64,000 nucleotides of DNA, taken from NCBI GenBank assembly GCA_002440705.1, contig DJVA01000005.1, forward strand, positions 9,754 through 73,753, written 5' to 3'. Source of the DNA: Flavobacteriaceae bacterium UBA6268 (GTDB lineage Bacteria; Bacteroidota; Bacteroidia; Flavobacteriales; Flavobacteriaceae). How positions within the stretch are numbered: the first letter of the stretch is position 1; each line of letters begins with the position of its first letter. The position numbers were made by a program, and so were the translations under genes. Positions 1-8,219 of this stretch are shown in pieces. The notes below the pieces were generated by a model, which was not told where the DNA came from, did not search any database, and was given only the letters and a program-made list of their open reading frames with translations.

Positions 1-1253
1 GGTTGATCCTTTGGGATCTCCGCAAGATGATTGTTAATTTCATTCAAAGGGATATTTACGGCACCTACCACATGTTGGGAATCGAATTCACTTTTTTTGC
101 GAACGTCGATAACCAATGTTTTTTCGCGTAAGTAATGGTCTTCAAACTCCTTGGTATCCAGCCTACCAACCCTTTCATAGTCTTTCCCTGCGTTCTTCCA
201 AGAGTCAAAACCACCGGCCAAATAACCAATGGTATGGTCGTAACCTACCCTTGAAAGGCGGGTAATGGTTTCTTCTTCTTTCCCAGGATCGGTAATCAAT
301 AAAATTTCCTGTTTTACATCGGGAATCATTTCTCCTACCCATTGCGCAAAATTACCTGCGAGCCCAATATTAATACTATTAGGGATAAAGCCTTTTGCAA
401 ATTCATTGGCTTCTCGGGTATCCAGCATTAAGGCATCGGTTTCGTTTGCTGCGGTTTCAAAAGCTTCTGCGGGAAGCGGCTTTTGGCCCCGCTCCATCAC
501 TGTATCCAAACTATCGTATCCCTTAATGTTCATCAACACATTTTGTGGGAAATATACAGGGGGTTTTGTAAGGCCGGTAAGTAGCTCTTTTATGAATTCT
601 TCTTTCGACATGTCTGCGCGAAGTGCGTAGTTTACTTTTTTCTGGTTGCCCAGGGTATCGGTGGTTTCCTTACTCATCATTTTTCCACACGCAGAACCAG
701 CTCCGTGGTTGGGATATACGATTAAATCGTCGCTTAAGGGCATGATTTTGTTGCGAAGGGAATCGTACAAATGGCCAGCCAGTTTTTCCTCGGTGAGTTC
801 CGATATTACATGCTGCGCCAAATCGGGTCTACCCACGTCGCCTATAAACAAGGTGTCGCCAGTAATGATTCCATGCTCTTTTCCATGTTCGTCAATCAAA
901 AGGTAGGTAGTACTTTCCATGGTATGCCCTGGGGTATGGATGACCTTTACTTTGTAATCCCCAACAGAAAAAACTTGATCGTCTTCTGCTACAATGGCTT
1001 CAAAACCTGGCTTTGCCGTAGGGCCATAAACAATCTGGGCCCCGGCTTTTTTATGAAGGTCCAAATGGCCACTTACAAAGTCGGCATGAAAATGAGTCTC
1101 AAACACATATTTAATTTTAGCACCATCCTTATGGGCACGGTCCAAATAAGGTTGTACTTCCCGTAGGGGATCAAAAATTGCTGCTTCGCCATTGCTTTCC
1201 AAATAGTAAGCAGCATGCGCCAAGCATCCGGTGTATATTTGTTCTACATGCAT
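1..1253 (-). CDS. Metallo-beta-lactamase / double rhodanese protein (persulfide dioxygenase type), 3' end cut by window edge
   Basis: Starts at ATG 1253 and runs off the left edge after about 417 codons. Residues 1-230 form an ETHE1-like metallo-beta-lactamase domain: THFHADFVSGH at 53-63, HTPGHT at 106-111 and GDTLFIGDVGRPDL near 135 supply metal ligands. Two rhodanese domains follow. The first (about 270-360) has the entry motif DTREANEF but LLITDPG where the catalytic-cysteine loop should be, so it is probably non-catalytic. The second (VIDVRKKSEF) is cut before its active site. Family knowledge: such proteins oxidise glutathione- or protein-persulfides and handle sulfane sulfur in the cytoplasm. 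The TauE/SafE exporter and Crp/Fnr regulator next to it, and a shared palindrome upstream, support a sulfide/persulfide detoxification role. The exact substrate is inferred. Confidence 0.9.
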   Translation of the reverse strand, partial: MHVEQIYTGCLAHAAYYLESNGEAAIFDPLREVQPYLDRAHKDGAKIKYVFETHFHADFVSGHLDLHKKAGAQIVYGPTAKPGFEAIVAEDDQVFSVGDYKVKVIHTPGHTMESTTYLLIDEHGKEHGIITGDTLFIGDVGRPDLAQHVISELTEEKLAGHLYDSLRNKIMPLSDDLIVYPNHGAGSACGKMMSKETTDTLGNQKKVNYALRADMSKEEFIKELLTGLTKPPVYFPQNVLMNIKGYDSLDTVMERGQKPLPAEAFETAANETDALMLDTREANEFAKGFIPNSINIGLAGNFAQWVGEMIPDVKQEILLITDPGKEEETITRLSRVGYDHTIGYLAGGFDSWKNAGKDYERVGRLDTKEFEDHYLREKTLVIDVRKKSEFDSQHVVGAVNIPLNEINNHLAEIPKDQ

Positions 1254-1279
1254 CGTGAAAATATTTATAGTTGATTTTA

Positions 1280-1323
1280 CTAAAGTATAATACGTTAATA
1301 CACTGTACAGTAACTTAAGTTAC
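1280..1323 (-). promoter_or_regulatory. Promoter with Crp/Fnr-type palindrome for the MBL-rhodanese gene
   Basis: A perfect 14-bp palindrome GTAACTTAAGTTAC lies at 1310-1323, 57 bp before the start codon. A -7-like box TACTTTAG (one mismatch to TAnnTTTG) lies at 1280-1287 on the minus strand. The palindrome centre (1316.5) is 36.5 bp upstream of the downstream edge of the box. The TauE promoter has the same palindrome at the same spacing. This fits an activator bound near -41.5 (class II position). The Crp/Fnr protein encoded at 2196-2831 is the obvious candidate; that link is inference. Confidence 0.7.
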
Positions 1324-1324
1324 A

Positions 1325-2128
1325 TTACTTGCTGAATTCTTTGATGATGATGTATATTCCCATCAACAGCACGAACCAGCCAAAGCCTTTTTTGAGTTTT
1401 TTTCCATCAATAAATTTGTTCAGCCAGATTCCAAAGAAAATCCCAACAATGGAGATGGCTGTAAATCCTAGTAGAAAAGCCCAGTCGATGGCCAGATTCT
1501 CGATATCTCCAATAAAACCGATGAGCGATTTAATGGCAATGATTAGCAACGATGTTGCCACGGCTTTCTTCATGGGCAATTTGGCAAACAGTACCAATGC
1601 CGGAATGATTAAAAACCCGCCGCCAGCACCAACGATACCCGTAAGCACCCCAACAACGAGCCCTTCAAGTATAATAAGGGGATAATTGTAGGATACCACA
1701 AGGGCATCCGATTGTTCATTGCTTCGTTTGTCGCGGATCATGGAAATGGACGCCACCAACATGATGATGGCAAAAAACACCATGATACCAAGATTCTTGG
1801 TAAGGGTAAATTCACCCATTTTGAATATTTCATCTGGAATCGCAGGGACCAAAAATTTACGGGTAAGGTATACTGAAATAAAAGCCGGTATGGAAAACAC
1901 AATGGCAGTTCTAAAATCCAATAGTTTTTTTGGTACGTTTCTAAGAGCCCCAACCAAGGCAGAGGAACCCACTACAAAAAGTGAATAGGCGGTTGCCGTA
2001 ACCGGATTGATGCCCAGCAAATAAACCAACACGGGAACAGTAAGGATAGAACCTCCCCCGCCAATGAGCCCTAGAACCACTCCAATGATGAGGGCGCCAA
2101 AATATCCTAAAATCTCTGTAATTTCCAT
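1325..2128 (-). CDS. TauE/SafE family sulfite/anion exporter
   Basis: 267 residues from ATG 2128; a TTG 15 bp further upstream lies in the -7 box, so it is not used here. It is an integral membrane protein with about eight hydrophobic segments in two homologous halves, each with the family's glycine-rich signature: GLIGGGGSILTVPVL near residue 20 and GIVGAGGGFLIIPAL near 160. TauE/SafE proteins export sulfite, sulfoacetate or related organic sulfur anions. The gene lies between a persulfide-oxidising enzyme and a Crp/Fnr regulator and carries the same operator as the enzyme gene. Export of the sulfite made by persulfide oxidation is therefore a reasonable inference; the substrate cannot be read from sequence. 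Confidence 0.9.
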   Translation of the reverse strand: MEITEILGYFGALIIGVVLGLIGGGGSILTVPVLVYLLGINPVTATAYSLFVVGSSALVGALRNVPKKLLDFRTAIVFSIPAFISVYLTRKFLVPAIPDEIFKMGEFTLTKNLGIMVFFAIIMLVASISMIRDKRSNEQSDALVVSYNYPLIILEGLVVGVLTGIVGAGGGFLIIPALVLFAKLPMKKAVATSLLIIAIKSLIGFIGDIENLAIDWAFLLGFTAISIVGIFFGIWLNKFIDGKKLKKGFGWFVLLMGIYIIIKEFSK

Positions 2129-2140
2129 AAATAAGTAATG

Positions 2141-2185
2141 CAAACTTAGGGCTAGATTATGGAACTCCTTGTAACAATGGTTACA
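2141..2185 (-). promoter_or_regulatory. Promoter with Crp/Fnr-type palindrome for the TauE/SafE gene
   Basis: The palindrome TGTAAC-AATG-GTTACA occupies 2170-2185. A consensus Bacteroidota -7 box TAAGTTTG is at 2141-2148 on the minus strand. The palindrome centre (2177.5) is 36.5 bp from the downstream edge of the box, exactly as at 1280-1323. The core GTAAC-N4-GTTAC is shared by both sites while the spacers differ, as expected of a protein-binding site. The site ends 11 bp from the regulator's stop codon. Confidence 0.75.
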
Positions 2186-2195
2186 CAGGCTTTGT

Positions 2196-2831
2196 TCAAT
2201 GGCGGTCGATTACTTCAATTTTATTTCTGTGAATTTTGATTTTGCCCAATTTTTCTAGGTTCTTGAGTAATCGGGAAATGACCACCCTCGAGGTATGAAG
2301 CTCGTAAGCAATTTCCTGATGGGTCGTGTGTACCATAATATCCGAGGTTACCTTTACTTTATCGTGGAGGTATTTCAAGAGACGTTCGTCCATTTTCATG
2401 AACGCGATACTGTCGATGGCTTCTAACATTTCCATCAACCGATTATGGTAACTTTCAAACACAAAATTTCTCCAAGTTCGGTATTTCCCTACCCATTCTT
2501 CCATTTTTCTGATAGGAACCATGACCAATTTGGTATCCAGTTCGGCAATGGCCCTGATTTCACTTTTTGTTTGCCCCAAACAACAGCTTAGGGTCATGGC
2601 ACAGGTATCGCCTCGTTCCAGGAAATAAAGCAGCAGTTCGTCCCCATCCTGATCTTCACGAAGCACTTTTATGGCTCCCGAAATCAAAAGCGGCATAGAT
2701 TTGATGTATTCCCCAATTTCAATAAGCTTGAACCCTTCAGGAAGTTCTTTGAAGGTACCCACTTGGTTGATTTCTTCCAAGAGTTCATTTTCAAAAAGAT
2801 GGCCGTAGCTTTGTGTGAGTTCTTGAATCAT
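2196..2831 (-). CDS. Crp/Fnr family transcriptional regulator
   Basis: 211 residues from ATG 2831. A GTG at 2870 would begin inside the subtilase terminator, so the ATG is preferred. Residues 1-130 form a cyclic-nucleotide-binding-type beta-roll (LPEGFKLIEIGEYIKSMPLLISG, written here only as a span, then DGDELLLYFLERGDTCAM). A long dimerisation helix follows, then a C-terminal winged helix-turn-helix (THQEIAYELHTSRVVISRLL). I see no N-terminal cysteine cluster for an iron-sulfur centre, but two adjacent cysteines (SCCLG) near residue 82 could be redox-active. Neighbours are sulfur-metabolism genes with matching palindromes, so it probably controls them. The signal sensed (persulfide, redox state or nucleotide) is unknown. 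Confidence 0.9.
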   Translation of the reverse strand: MIQELTQSYGHLFENELLEEINQVGTFKELPEGFKLIEIGEYIKSMPLLISGAIKVLREDQDGDELLLYFLERGDTCAMTLSCCLGQTKSEIRAIAELDTKLVMVPIRKMEEWVGKYRTWRNFVFESYHNRLMEMLEAIDSIAFMKMDERLLKYLHDKVKVTSDIMVHTTHQEIAYELHTSRVVISRLLKNLEKLGKIKIHRNKIEVIDRH

Positions 2832-2858
2832 ATGGTGAGGAAGATTTATTAAATATAA

Positions 2859-2887
2859 AAAAAGCCCCACAATTTGCGGGGCTTTTT
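2859..2887 (-). terminator. Intrinsic terminator of the subtilase gene
   Basis: A ten-bp stem (AAAAAGCCCC with GGGGCTTTTT) closes a nine-base loop 15 bp after the subtilase stop codon. On the minus strand it is followed by a T-run. Confidence 0.85.
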
Positions 2888-2901
2888 AAAAAGACCTAAG
2901 G

Positions 2902-5900
2902 TTATTTGATGACTAGTTTTTTGGTGGTCGATTGGTTTCCAATTTCCACGGTAACAAAATACAGTCCTGCGGCAAATTTTGAAGTATCAATATTGGCGGT
3001 GTTGTTTCCGTCAAAAATTGACTCGTCAAAAGAAGCCAGTTTTTGTCCCAAACTGCTATAAATAACCACTTTGGAAGCAGTAGATCCAGTGTTGCCCAAA
3101 CGCAATTGTACTAAATCTGATGCAGGATTCGGAATCAAGGCAATTGATCCTAAGTCGAATGAAGGTGCGGCAAGGAGACCGTCTACAAAGACATTGTCGA
3201 TGAAAGTACTGTTCCCGTTTTTATTGACATTGATGAATTTGAAAATCACATTTTCACCTGCATATGCACTAATGTCGATCGTTTCTGTTCTCCATTCACC
3301 AGAATCGGTAGGAGTCCAATTAGGAGTAGTGTCGTAATCGGGAAGCGTAGACAGGTCCAAACCTCCTTTTCCGTAAATAATTGTAAAGTTTTCACCACAA
3401 TCAGTTGACACCGAAACATACAGCACATCACTGAAAGCCGGGGAGAACTGCGCCTTGGCAAGATCGAAGTTTAACGAGCCCCCGCTGGTCATACTGCTCA
3501 AATCGTAAATTTCGGTAAGTAAGGCATCCTGCTCATCCAAGGCAATGTAATCATAGTTATTCATGTACGCTGCGGTAGTACTGTTGCCGTCAGACCCCGT
3601 AATGCTTTGTTTTTCTGCCCAGGTGATGTCGTTGTCGGGATTCTCGACAATCCAATTGGTGGGAGGAACTCCCGTGGTTTCAAAAGTCTCGGGTGCCGTA
3701 GGTACTGTTGTTGATACATAGGCATTGAAGGAGAGCTCCTGGGTATCATTGAAAGGGTTTTCGTCTCCAGAAAGATCCACCGTTGCGGTAAGGGTATAAG
3801 CCCCATTGCTGGCAATATCCAAAGGCGTAGAGAAATCGAAAGTAACTTCTTCATCGGGTGCTAGGGTTCCGGTGAAAGTTTCCTGTACAGGGGACTGTCC
3901 GGATACTTCGTAGGAGACTGGGAAATTACTTTGCGATGCTGCACCAAAATTCTTGATGTTAATGGAAACAATGTTATTTCCGGCACTACAAACCGTTGAA
4001 AAATCGGAAGGATCATTGTTTATGGATTGTATTGAAACATCGTTGGTCAAGGCGCAATTCAACAGTCCGCCGGCATAGAACGATCCAATGGTACGCATGC
4101 TTTTCCAGCCTTGGGTTGCATTTTTGGCAACTATGGCATACCACATGGGATCAGAAGTATTGGCTATGGGTACGGTAATGGAAGTGGTTGTCGAATTGCC
4201 TGCAACCTCCATGAACTTATCCCCCAAAACGTATAGATCATAGCTTTCAGCCCCAACAGAGGCATTCCAGCTAAAGCTGGCCTGGCCTGGGCATACTTGT
4301 GTTAGTGTTAGGCCCGTAACCAAAGGCGCAATGGAAAAGGTTCCATCACTTTCGTCTGAAAAAGCCCCACTAGTAATTCGAACCTTGGCTTTTCCAGTGG
4401 TAGTGGAGGGAACAGACCATAGGTAATTGGTCACGTTATTGGCCACTGTAGTGATGGGATTCCAAGAACCTCCGTTATCGGTAGAGTATTCCAATGTAAA
4501 ACCTGAAGAGGTATTGTAGGCATCCCAGTGCAGGTTTTCGGAAGTACCTCCTACAAAGGTTTCTCCAGCATTGGGATAGGTAAGTGTAAGATTTTCTGAA
4601 ATGATTTCATACACGATGAAATACTCTTGGGGCCCCATAGGCACATTGAAACCACTAATATCCAAATCATAGGTTCCTGCTGCAGGATCATTGATGAGTA
4701 CTTGTTCCACGTTGTTTAAGTGATCGGGGCCGTTAGTTGCAGGAGTATCCAATGCCACGGGATCGGGGGTTGAATCCAAAACCCAAGGCAAGTAATCATT
4801 ATTGGAAGGATCAGTGACTACCAAATCCAAATCGTTTACCAAGGCAGGATTGGCTCCAGCTGACGCAGGAACGTCGCTCCAATACAGCATGAAACGCACT
4901 TGCTTAGTGCCCGAAGGAACGTTTATGGAATGGGTGTTGGTATTTCCCTGACTGACAGAACTGGAAAGGTATCGACCATCCTCAATAAGGATACCGGCCC
5001 TTAGCGCATTAACGATACCCCATCCAAATTTGAAATCGGGACCAACATTCCCATAATCGTTCGCGGTATTCATCAAAGTGGCTTTGATCAATGCAGAAGG
5101 AGGAAGCGTCCCGTTGATGTCTTGATATACTTCATAAAGCTGTGCTGAAATACCGGCGATGCCAGGAGCTGCACCCGAAGTACCACCAAACACTTGATAG
5201 GTATTGTTTTCATTTGTGGAAAGCTGGTTTTGCCCATTCGCGGTAATATCAGGCTTTATCCTTCCATCGTGTGCAGGGCCTCTACTACTGGAACTTACCA
5301 AATTTCCATTGAAAAACACGTTGGCAGTAGCAATGACGTTTTTCCCTTGTTTATGACCGCCCGTGATATTGCCCCATTGATTTCCGGCACCATACCCACA
5401 ATTACTTCCATTGGAATTTCCCGCTGAAAATACATGCAAGAGGGTAGGGATATCATACACCTGTTGGTCTACGGTATGTGTTATGCTCGTATATCCATCA
5501 TTACAGCCATTACTGTAAGAAGAATTGGTAATTTGTACGGTTCCCGTATTGATGAGCGATTGTGTAGGACCGTCCAAGAAATTAGCGGCATAGTTCACAA
5601 TGTAAAGATCTGAACCTGCAGCCATACCTCTCTTGGTTGGATCTAGGTTTCCAGCACCTGCAAAAATACCCGACACACCATCACCATGGGTTTGCCCTGT
5701 TCCACTGGCCAAGGTATTATCTATCCTTCCCTGAAAGTCAATATGTGGACCTACAATCCCATCATCACGAACCATTACGCCAATGCCCTCACCTGTATAA
5801 TTACGGCCAGCCCCTTGGGTATCCAATCCGTTGGCACGGTGCAAACTTCTACCGCGAGTGTCATCTTTTACGTCCGGTGCCACCAAAACCTCAATCCATT

Positions 5901-6477
5901 TTACATAGGGGAGGTTGGAAAGATCCTCCAAGCAGTTGTCAGGAATGGTCAAATCCAAAATATTAGACCCTTTGTAAGCTTCTTTAAGTGCTATTTGACG
6001 CTCTTTCAAATCGCGCAAAACCGCGTCGGTATCCACATACTTGTGGTGCTCTAAGGTGACTAATATTTGATTGCCCTGCAGTGCCCACTCGCCGATATTG
6101 CCATTTTTAAGGTCTTGGCTCATTTTGAACCTTCCTTCCACTGGTACAATGGCCCTCACCCCATTGGAACGTAGAAACGCTACAGAGGTGGTTGCTGGAA
6201 AATGAAAGAGATAGGTGCGTTGCGGAATGTATTCCAACAATTCTAGCCCCATGGACTTAAATTGATCCTGAACGACTTGGGTAGGGGTTTCGTAAAATTG
6301 AACCCAACCAATATAACCATTGGCCAGTCTGGATGATTCCGGCATTTGAGTCCAGTCGAAGGTTTGAATGTTTTCGGGGAGTTCCAAAGACTCATCCTGG
6401 AAATGGACCGTATAATTTTGAGAAAAGCTATTCGTCCTAAAGGCAATCAATGCCAAAAGGAAAGTAATTTTTTTCAT
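2902..6477 (-). CDS. Secreted S8 subtilisin-like serine protease with T9SS C-terminal sorting domain
   Basis: 1191 residues. There is a signal peptide (about 1-19), then a roughly 200-residue propeptide-like region. The peptidase S8 domain has Asp at 238/239 (VRDDG), His264 (THGDG), oxyanion Asn354 (SAGNSNG) and Ser434 (GGTSGAAPG), so the triad is complete. After it come beta-sandwich modules: a P-like domain with NDLDLVV near 550, an Ig-like segment with VSFSW/WNASVG spacing, a CARDB-like repeat and a MAM-like segment (CGENFTIIYGKGG). The tail from about 1115 (ALIPNPASD ... GLYFVTVEIG ... KKLVIK) is a type A T9SS sorting signal. It is probably a cell-surface or released protease for protein degradation. 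It has its own promoter and terminator and is monocistronic. Confidence 0.95.
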   Translation of the reverse strand: MKKITFLLALIAFRTNSFSQNYTVHFQDESLELPENIQTFDWTQMPESSRLANGYIGWVQFYETPTQVVQDQFKSMGLELLEYIPQRTYLFHFPATTSVAFLRSNGVRAIVPVEGRFKMSQDLKNGNIGEWALQGNQILVTLEHHKYVDTDAVLRDLKERQIALKEAYKGSNILDLTIPDNCLEDLSNLPYVKWIEVLVAPDVKDDTRGRSLHRANGLDTQGAGRNYTGEGIGVMVRDDGIVGPHIDFQGRIDNTLASGTGQTHGDGVSGIFAGAGNLDPTKRGMAAGSDLYIVNYAANFLDGPTQSLINTGTVQITNSSYSNGCNDGYTSITHTVDQQVYDIPTLLHVFSAGNSNGSNCGYGAGNQWGNITGGHKQGKNVIATANVFFNGNLVSSSSRGPAHDGRIKPDITANGQNQLSTNENNTYQVFGGTSGAAPGIAGISAQLYEVYQDINGTLPPSALIKATLMNTANDYGNVGPDFKFGWGIVNALRAGILIEDGRYLSSSVSQGNTNTHSINVPSGTKQVRFMLYWSDVPASAGANPALVNDLDLVVTDPSNNDYLPWVLDSTPDPVALDTPATNGPDHLNNVEQVLINDPAAGTYDLDISGFNVPMGPQEYFIVYEIISENLTLTYPNAGETFVGGTSENLHWDAYNTSSGFTLEYSTDNGGSWNPITTVANNVTNYLWSVPSTTTGKAKVRITSGAFSDESDGTFSIAPLVTGLTLTQVCPGQASFSWNASVGAESYDLYVLGDKFMEVAGNSTTTSITVPIANTSDPMWYAIVAKNATQGWKSMRTIGSFYAGGLLNCALTNDVSIQSINNDPSDFSTVCSAGNNIVSINIKNFGAASQSNFPVSYEVSGQSPVQETFTGTLAPDEEVTFDFSTPLDIASNGAYTLTATVDLSGDENPFNDTQELSFNAYVSTTVPTAPETFETTGVPPTNWIVENPDNDITWAEKQSITGSDGNSTTAAYMNNYDYIALDEQDALLTEIYDLSSMTSGGSLNFDLAKAQFSPAFSDVLYVSVSTDCGENFTIIYGKGGLDLSTLPDYDTTPNWTPTDSGEWRTETIDISAYAGENVIFKFINVNKNGNSTFIDNVFVDGLLAAPSFDLGSIALIPNPASDLVQLRLGNTGSTASKVVIYSSLGQKLASFDESIFDGNNTANIDTSKFAAGLYFVTVEIGNQSTTKKLVIK

Positions 6478-6538
6478 GATAATTACATTGTTTAGGGAAT
6501 AAAACGGCGTTTTTTGGTTTATTTTTTTATAAGAACCT

Positions 6539-6570
6539 CAAATATATCGATTCCCTTAAAAATTTAACAA
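6539..6570 (-). promoter_or_regulatory. Bacteroidota-type promoter of the subtilase gene
   Basis: On the minus strand, a TTG (-33 element, 6568-6570) lies 21 bp before TATATTTG (-7 box, 6539-6546), about 60 bp upstream of the subtilase ATG. It matches the TTG / TAnnTTTG pattern of the Bacteroidota housekeeping sigma factor. Confidence 0.6.
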
Positions 6571-6590
6571 GAAAAATCGTTAAAAATCAA

Positions 6591-7106
6591 TCAAGTAGTC
6601 TCAAAAAGGGCTTTAAGTTCAGTGGCTTCTGCGGGTTTCATTTTTCCGGCCAATACCAAACTAAGTTGTTTTCGGCGAAGGGCTGCTTCAAACCGCTCTT
6701 TTTCCAAGACCGTCTCCGGAACCAATTGGGGAACGGTAACCGGGATGCCCATTTCGTCAACTGCCACAAAGGTGTAGATCGCTTCATTGGCTTTGGTACG
6801 GTTGCCACTTTCACGGTCTTCAATCCAAACATCCAAAAACACTTCCATCGAGCTTTTAAACGCTCTTGAAATTTTTGCTTCCACAGTGACTACACTTCCT
6901 AACGGAATCATTTTATTGAACGCAACATGGTTTACAGAGGCGGTCACTACAATTCTGCGACTGTGTCGTCTTGCGGCGATGCTGGCTGCTCGGTCCATAC
7001 GCGCCAACAGCTCGCCACCAAACATGTTTCCAATAGGGTTGGTTTCGCTAGGGAGCACCAAATCGGTAATAACGGTCAGTGAATCTTTAGGGTTTTTGAT
7101 TTCCAT
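6591..7106 (-). CDS. Acyl-CoA thioesterase, hotdog fold (YciA/BFIT type)
   Basis: 171 residues from ATG 7106; a TTG at 7124 falls inside the -7 box TACCTTTG (7122-7129) and is rejected. One hotdog domain with the family motif NPIGNMFGGELLARMDRAASIAA, cited here as the span about residues 22-44, including the conserved GN-FGG-L-D signature. The aspartate in LLARMD is the likely catalytic acid. FNKMIPLGSVVTVEAKI and a C-terminal helical tail follow. Cytoplasmic hydrolysis of acyl-CoA to free acid and CoA is the known role. It is monocistronic and no pathway partner is evident nearby. Confidence 0.9.
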   Translation of the reverse strand: MEIKNPKDSLTVITDLVLPSETNPIGNMFGGELLARMDRAASIAARRHSRRIVVTASVNHVAFNKMIPLGSVVTVEAKISRAFKSSMEVFLDVWIEDRESGNRTKANEAIYTFVAVDEMGIPVTVPQLVPETVLEKERFEAALRRKQLSLVLAGKMKPAEATELKALFETT

Positions 7107-7184
7107 GAAGTTGAATTTTGGCAAAGGTACGCGCTATTCTTGCGCTAAGAAATAGAAACCCAAAATTTATGTGGAATAGGCCCA

Positions 7185-8105
7185 TTACTGCGCAACTTCC
7201 TGAACCAAGAGCCAAGCCTGTGCGTTGTTGGTTGCTTGTATCTCCCTCAATGCGCGATAGGCTGCTTCTTGGGTAGGGTAGGATTGGTAAACCACTTGGT
7301 GCAATCCATATTTGTTTACTCCCAAAATTCGCGCGGGAAATCCTTCTTCAACCAAAAGGCGTACTTTTTTTTGGGCGTTGGCCTCAAAACGGAAGGCGCC
7401 AGCCACTACATGGTATTTTCCTGAGTATTCCGGAACGGAAAGATTGAAAATTGGAAGTGGGTTTTCGACCACAAAAGTGGCCTCTTGAATTTGGTCTTCC
7501 AACAACAAGTTGGCTTTATTCCGTTCAGCCATATTGAATTCCTCAACCGAGTTTTCATAGATTTTCATACCCGTAAAACCCCCTAGGGCGATGGCAATTA
7601 ATCCCACGGCTGCATATCGGGCCCATGGAATGGAAGTGCGTTGTTTTTCACGATGCAGGGCCACTAGCTTATCTTCAGAGACAATTCCTCTATCTATGGC
7701 AGGAGCATCAAAAGAGGTTAACCCAAAAGATGCGGGATTGAAATTTTCTTTCCCGGACGGAGCAAACTGGATTTTGCGTTCTTTGTTCAGGGAAAAATCG
7801 CCAATCCCCTGAAAAGTCACAGTATTATCTTCGGCAAGGGAAAGAGACATCCCTGCCGTATAGGTTCTAATTTTTTGCAAGGCCAACTCATAGCTGCAGC
7901 CTAGGTTGGAGGCAACGTAATTCGCCAAAATTCCGTCATTGGCCTGAAGCTGCCTATTGAAGGAAAGTGTTTTGGAAGGTGGATGAAAAATACGGTCGTT
8001 TTCAATCTTGGCCGATTGGTATTGGGTCAAAAAAGCCCCGAAACCCGGAAGAATCACACACTCATAACGGTAAAGAAGATCCTTGATGTAGCTAGAAAGT
8101 TCCAT
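7185..8105 (-). CDS. CCDC81-like HU domain and SPOR domain membrane protein
   Basis: 306 residues from ATG 8105. The N-terminal 150 residues carry the prokaryotic CCDC81-type HU domains (ELSSYIKDLLYRYECVILPG; then a second with TYTAGMSLSLAEDNTVTFQG), a DNA-binding-like fold peculiar to Bacteroidota and eukaryotes. A transmembrane helix follows at about 163-185 (AVGLIAIALGGFTGM). The C-terminal SPOR domain (about 225-300, KYHVVAGAFRFEANAQKKV) binds denuded peptidoglycan. With the HU part cytoplasmic and SPOR periplasmic, it could link the nucleoid to the cell wall at the division site; that is inference. A TTG at 8141 overlaps the -33 box, so the ATG is chosen. The mRNA is probably leaderless. 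Confidence 0.9.
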   Translation of the reverse strand: MELSSYIKDLLYRYECVILPGFGAFLTQYQSAKIENDRIFHPPSKTLSFNRQLQANDGILANYVASNLGCSYELALQKIRTYTAGMSLSLAEDNTVTFQGIGDFSLNKERKIQFAPSGKENFNPASFGLTSFDAPAIDRGIVSEDKLVALHREKQRTSIPWARYAAVGLIAIALGGFTGMKIYENSVEEFNMAERNKANLLLEDQIQEATFVVENPLPIFNLSVPEYSGKYHVVAGAFRFEANAQKKVRLLVEEGFPARILGVNKYGLHQVVYQSYPTQEAAYRALREIQATNNAQAWLLVQEVAQ

Positions 8106-8110
8106 TGAAA

Positions 8111-8141
8111 CAAACATAACGGTTTTTTTTACCCGTGTCAA
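8111..8141 (-). promoter_or_regulatory. Promoter of the HU/SPOR gene, probably leaderless
   Basis: TTG (8139-8141), 20 bp, then TATGTTTG (8111-8118) on the minus strand. The -7 box ends only 5 bases before the ATG at 8105, so transcription should begin at or next to the start codon. Confidence 0.65.
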
Positions 8142-8179
8142 TACTTGTGCGGGTTACTTTTCAACAAATAAAAAATCTG

Positions 8180-8187
8180 TATTTTTG
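8180..8187 (+). promoter_or_regulatory. -7 box upstream of dprA
   Basis: TATTTTTG matches TAnnTTTG and lies 33 bp before the chosen dprA ATG at 8220. No clear -33 TTG is seen. A possible TTG start at 8185 would fall within this box, which supports the downstream ATG. Confidence 0.45.
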
Positions 8188-8219
8188 TGTACCTCCCCTA
8201 TTCAATAGTTTCAAATCAA

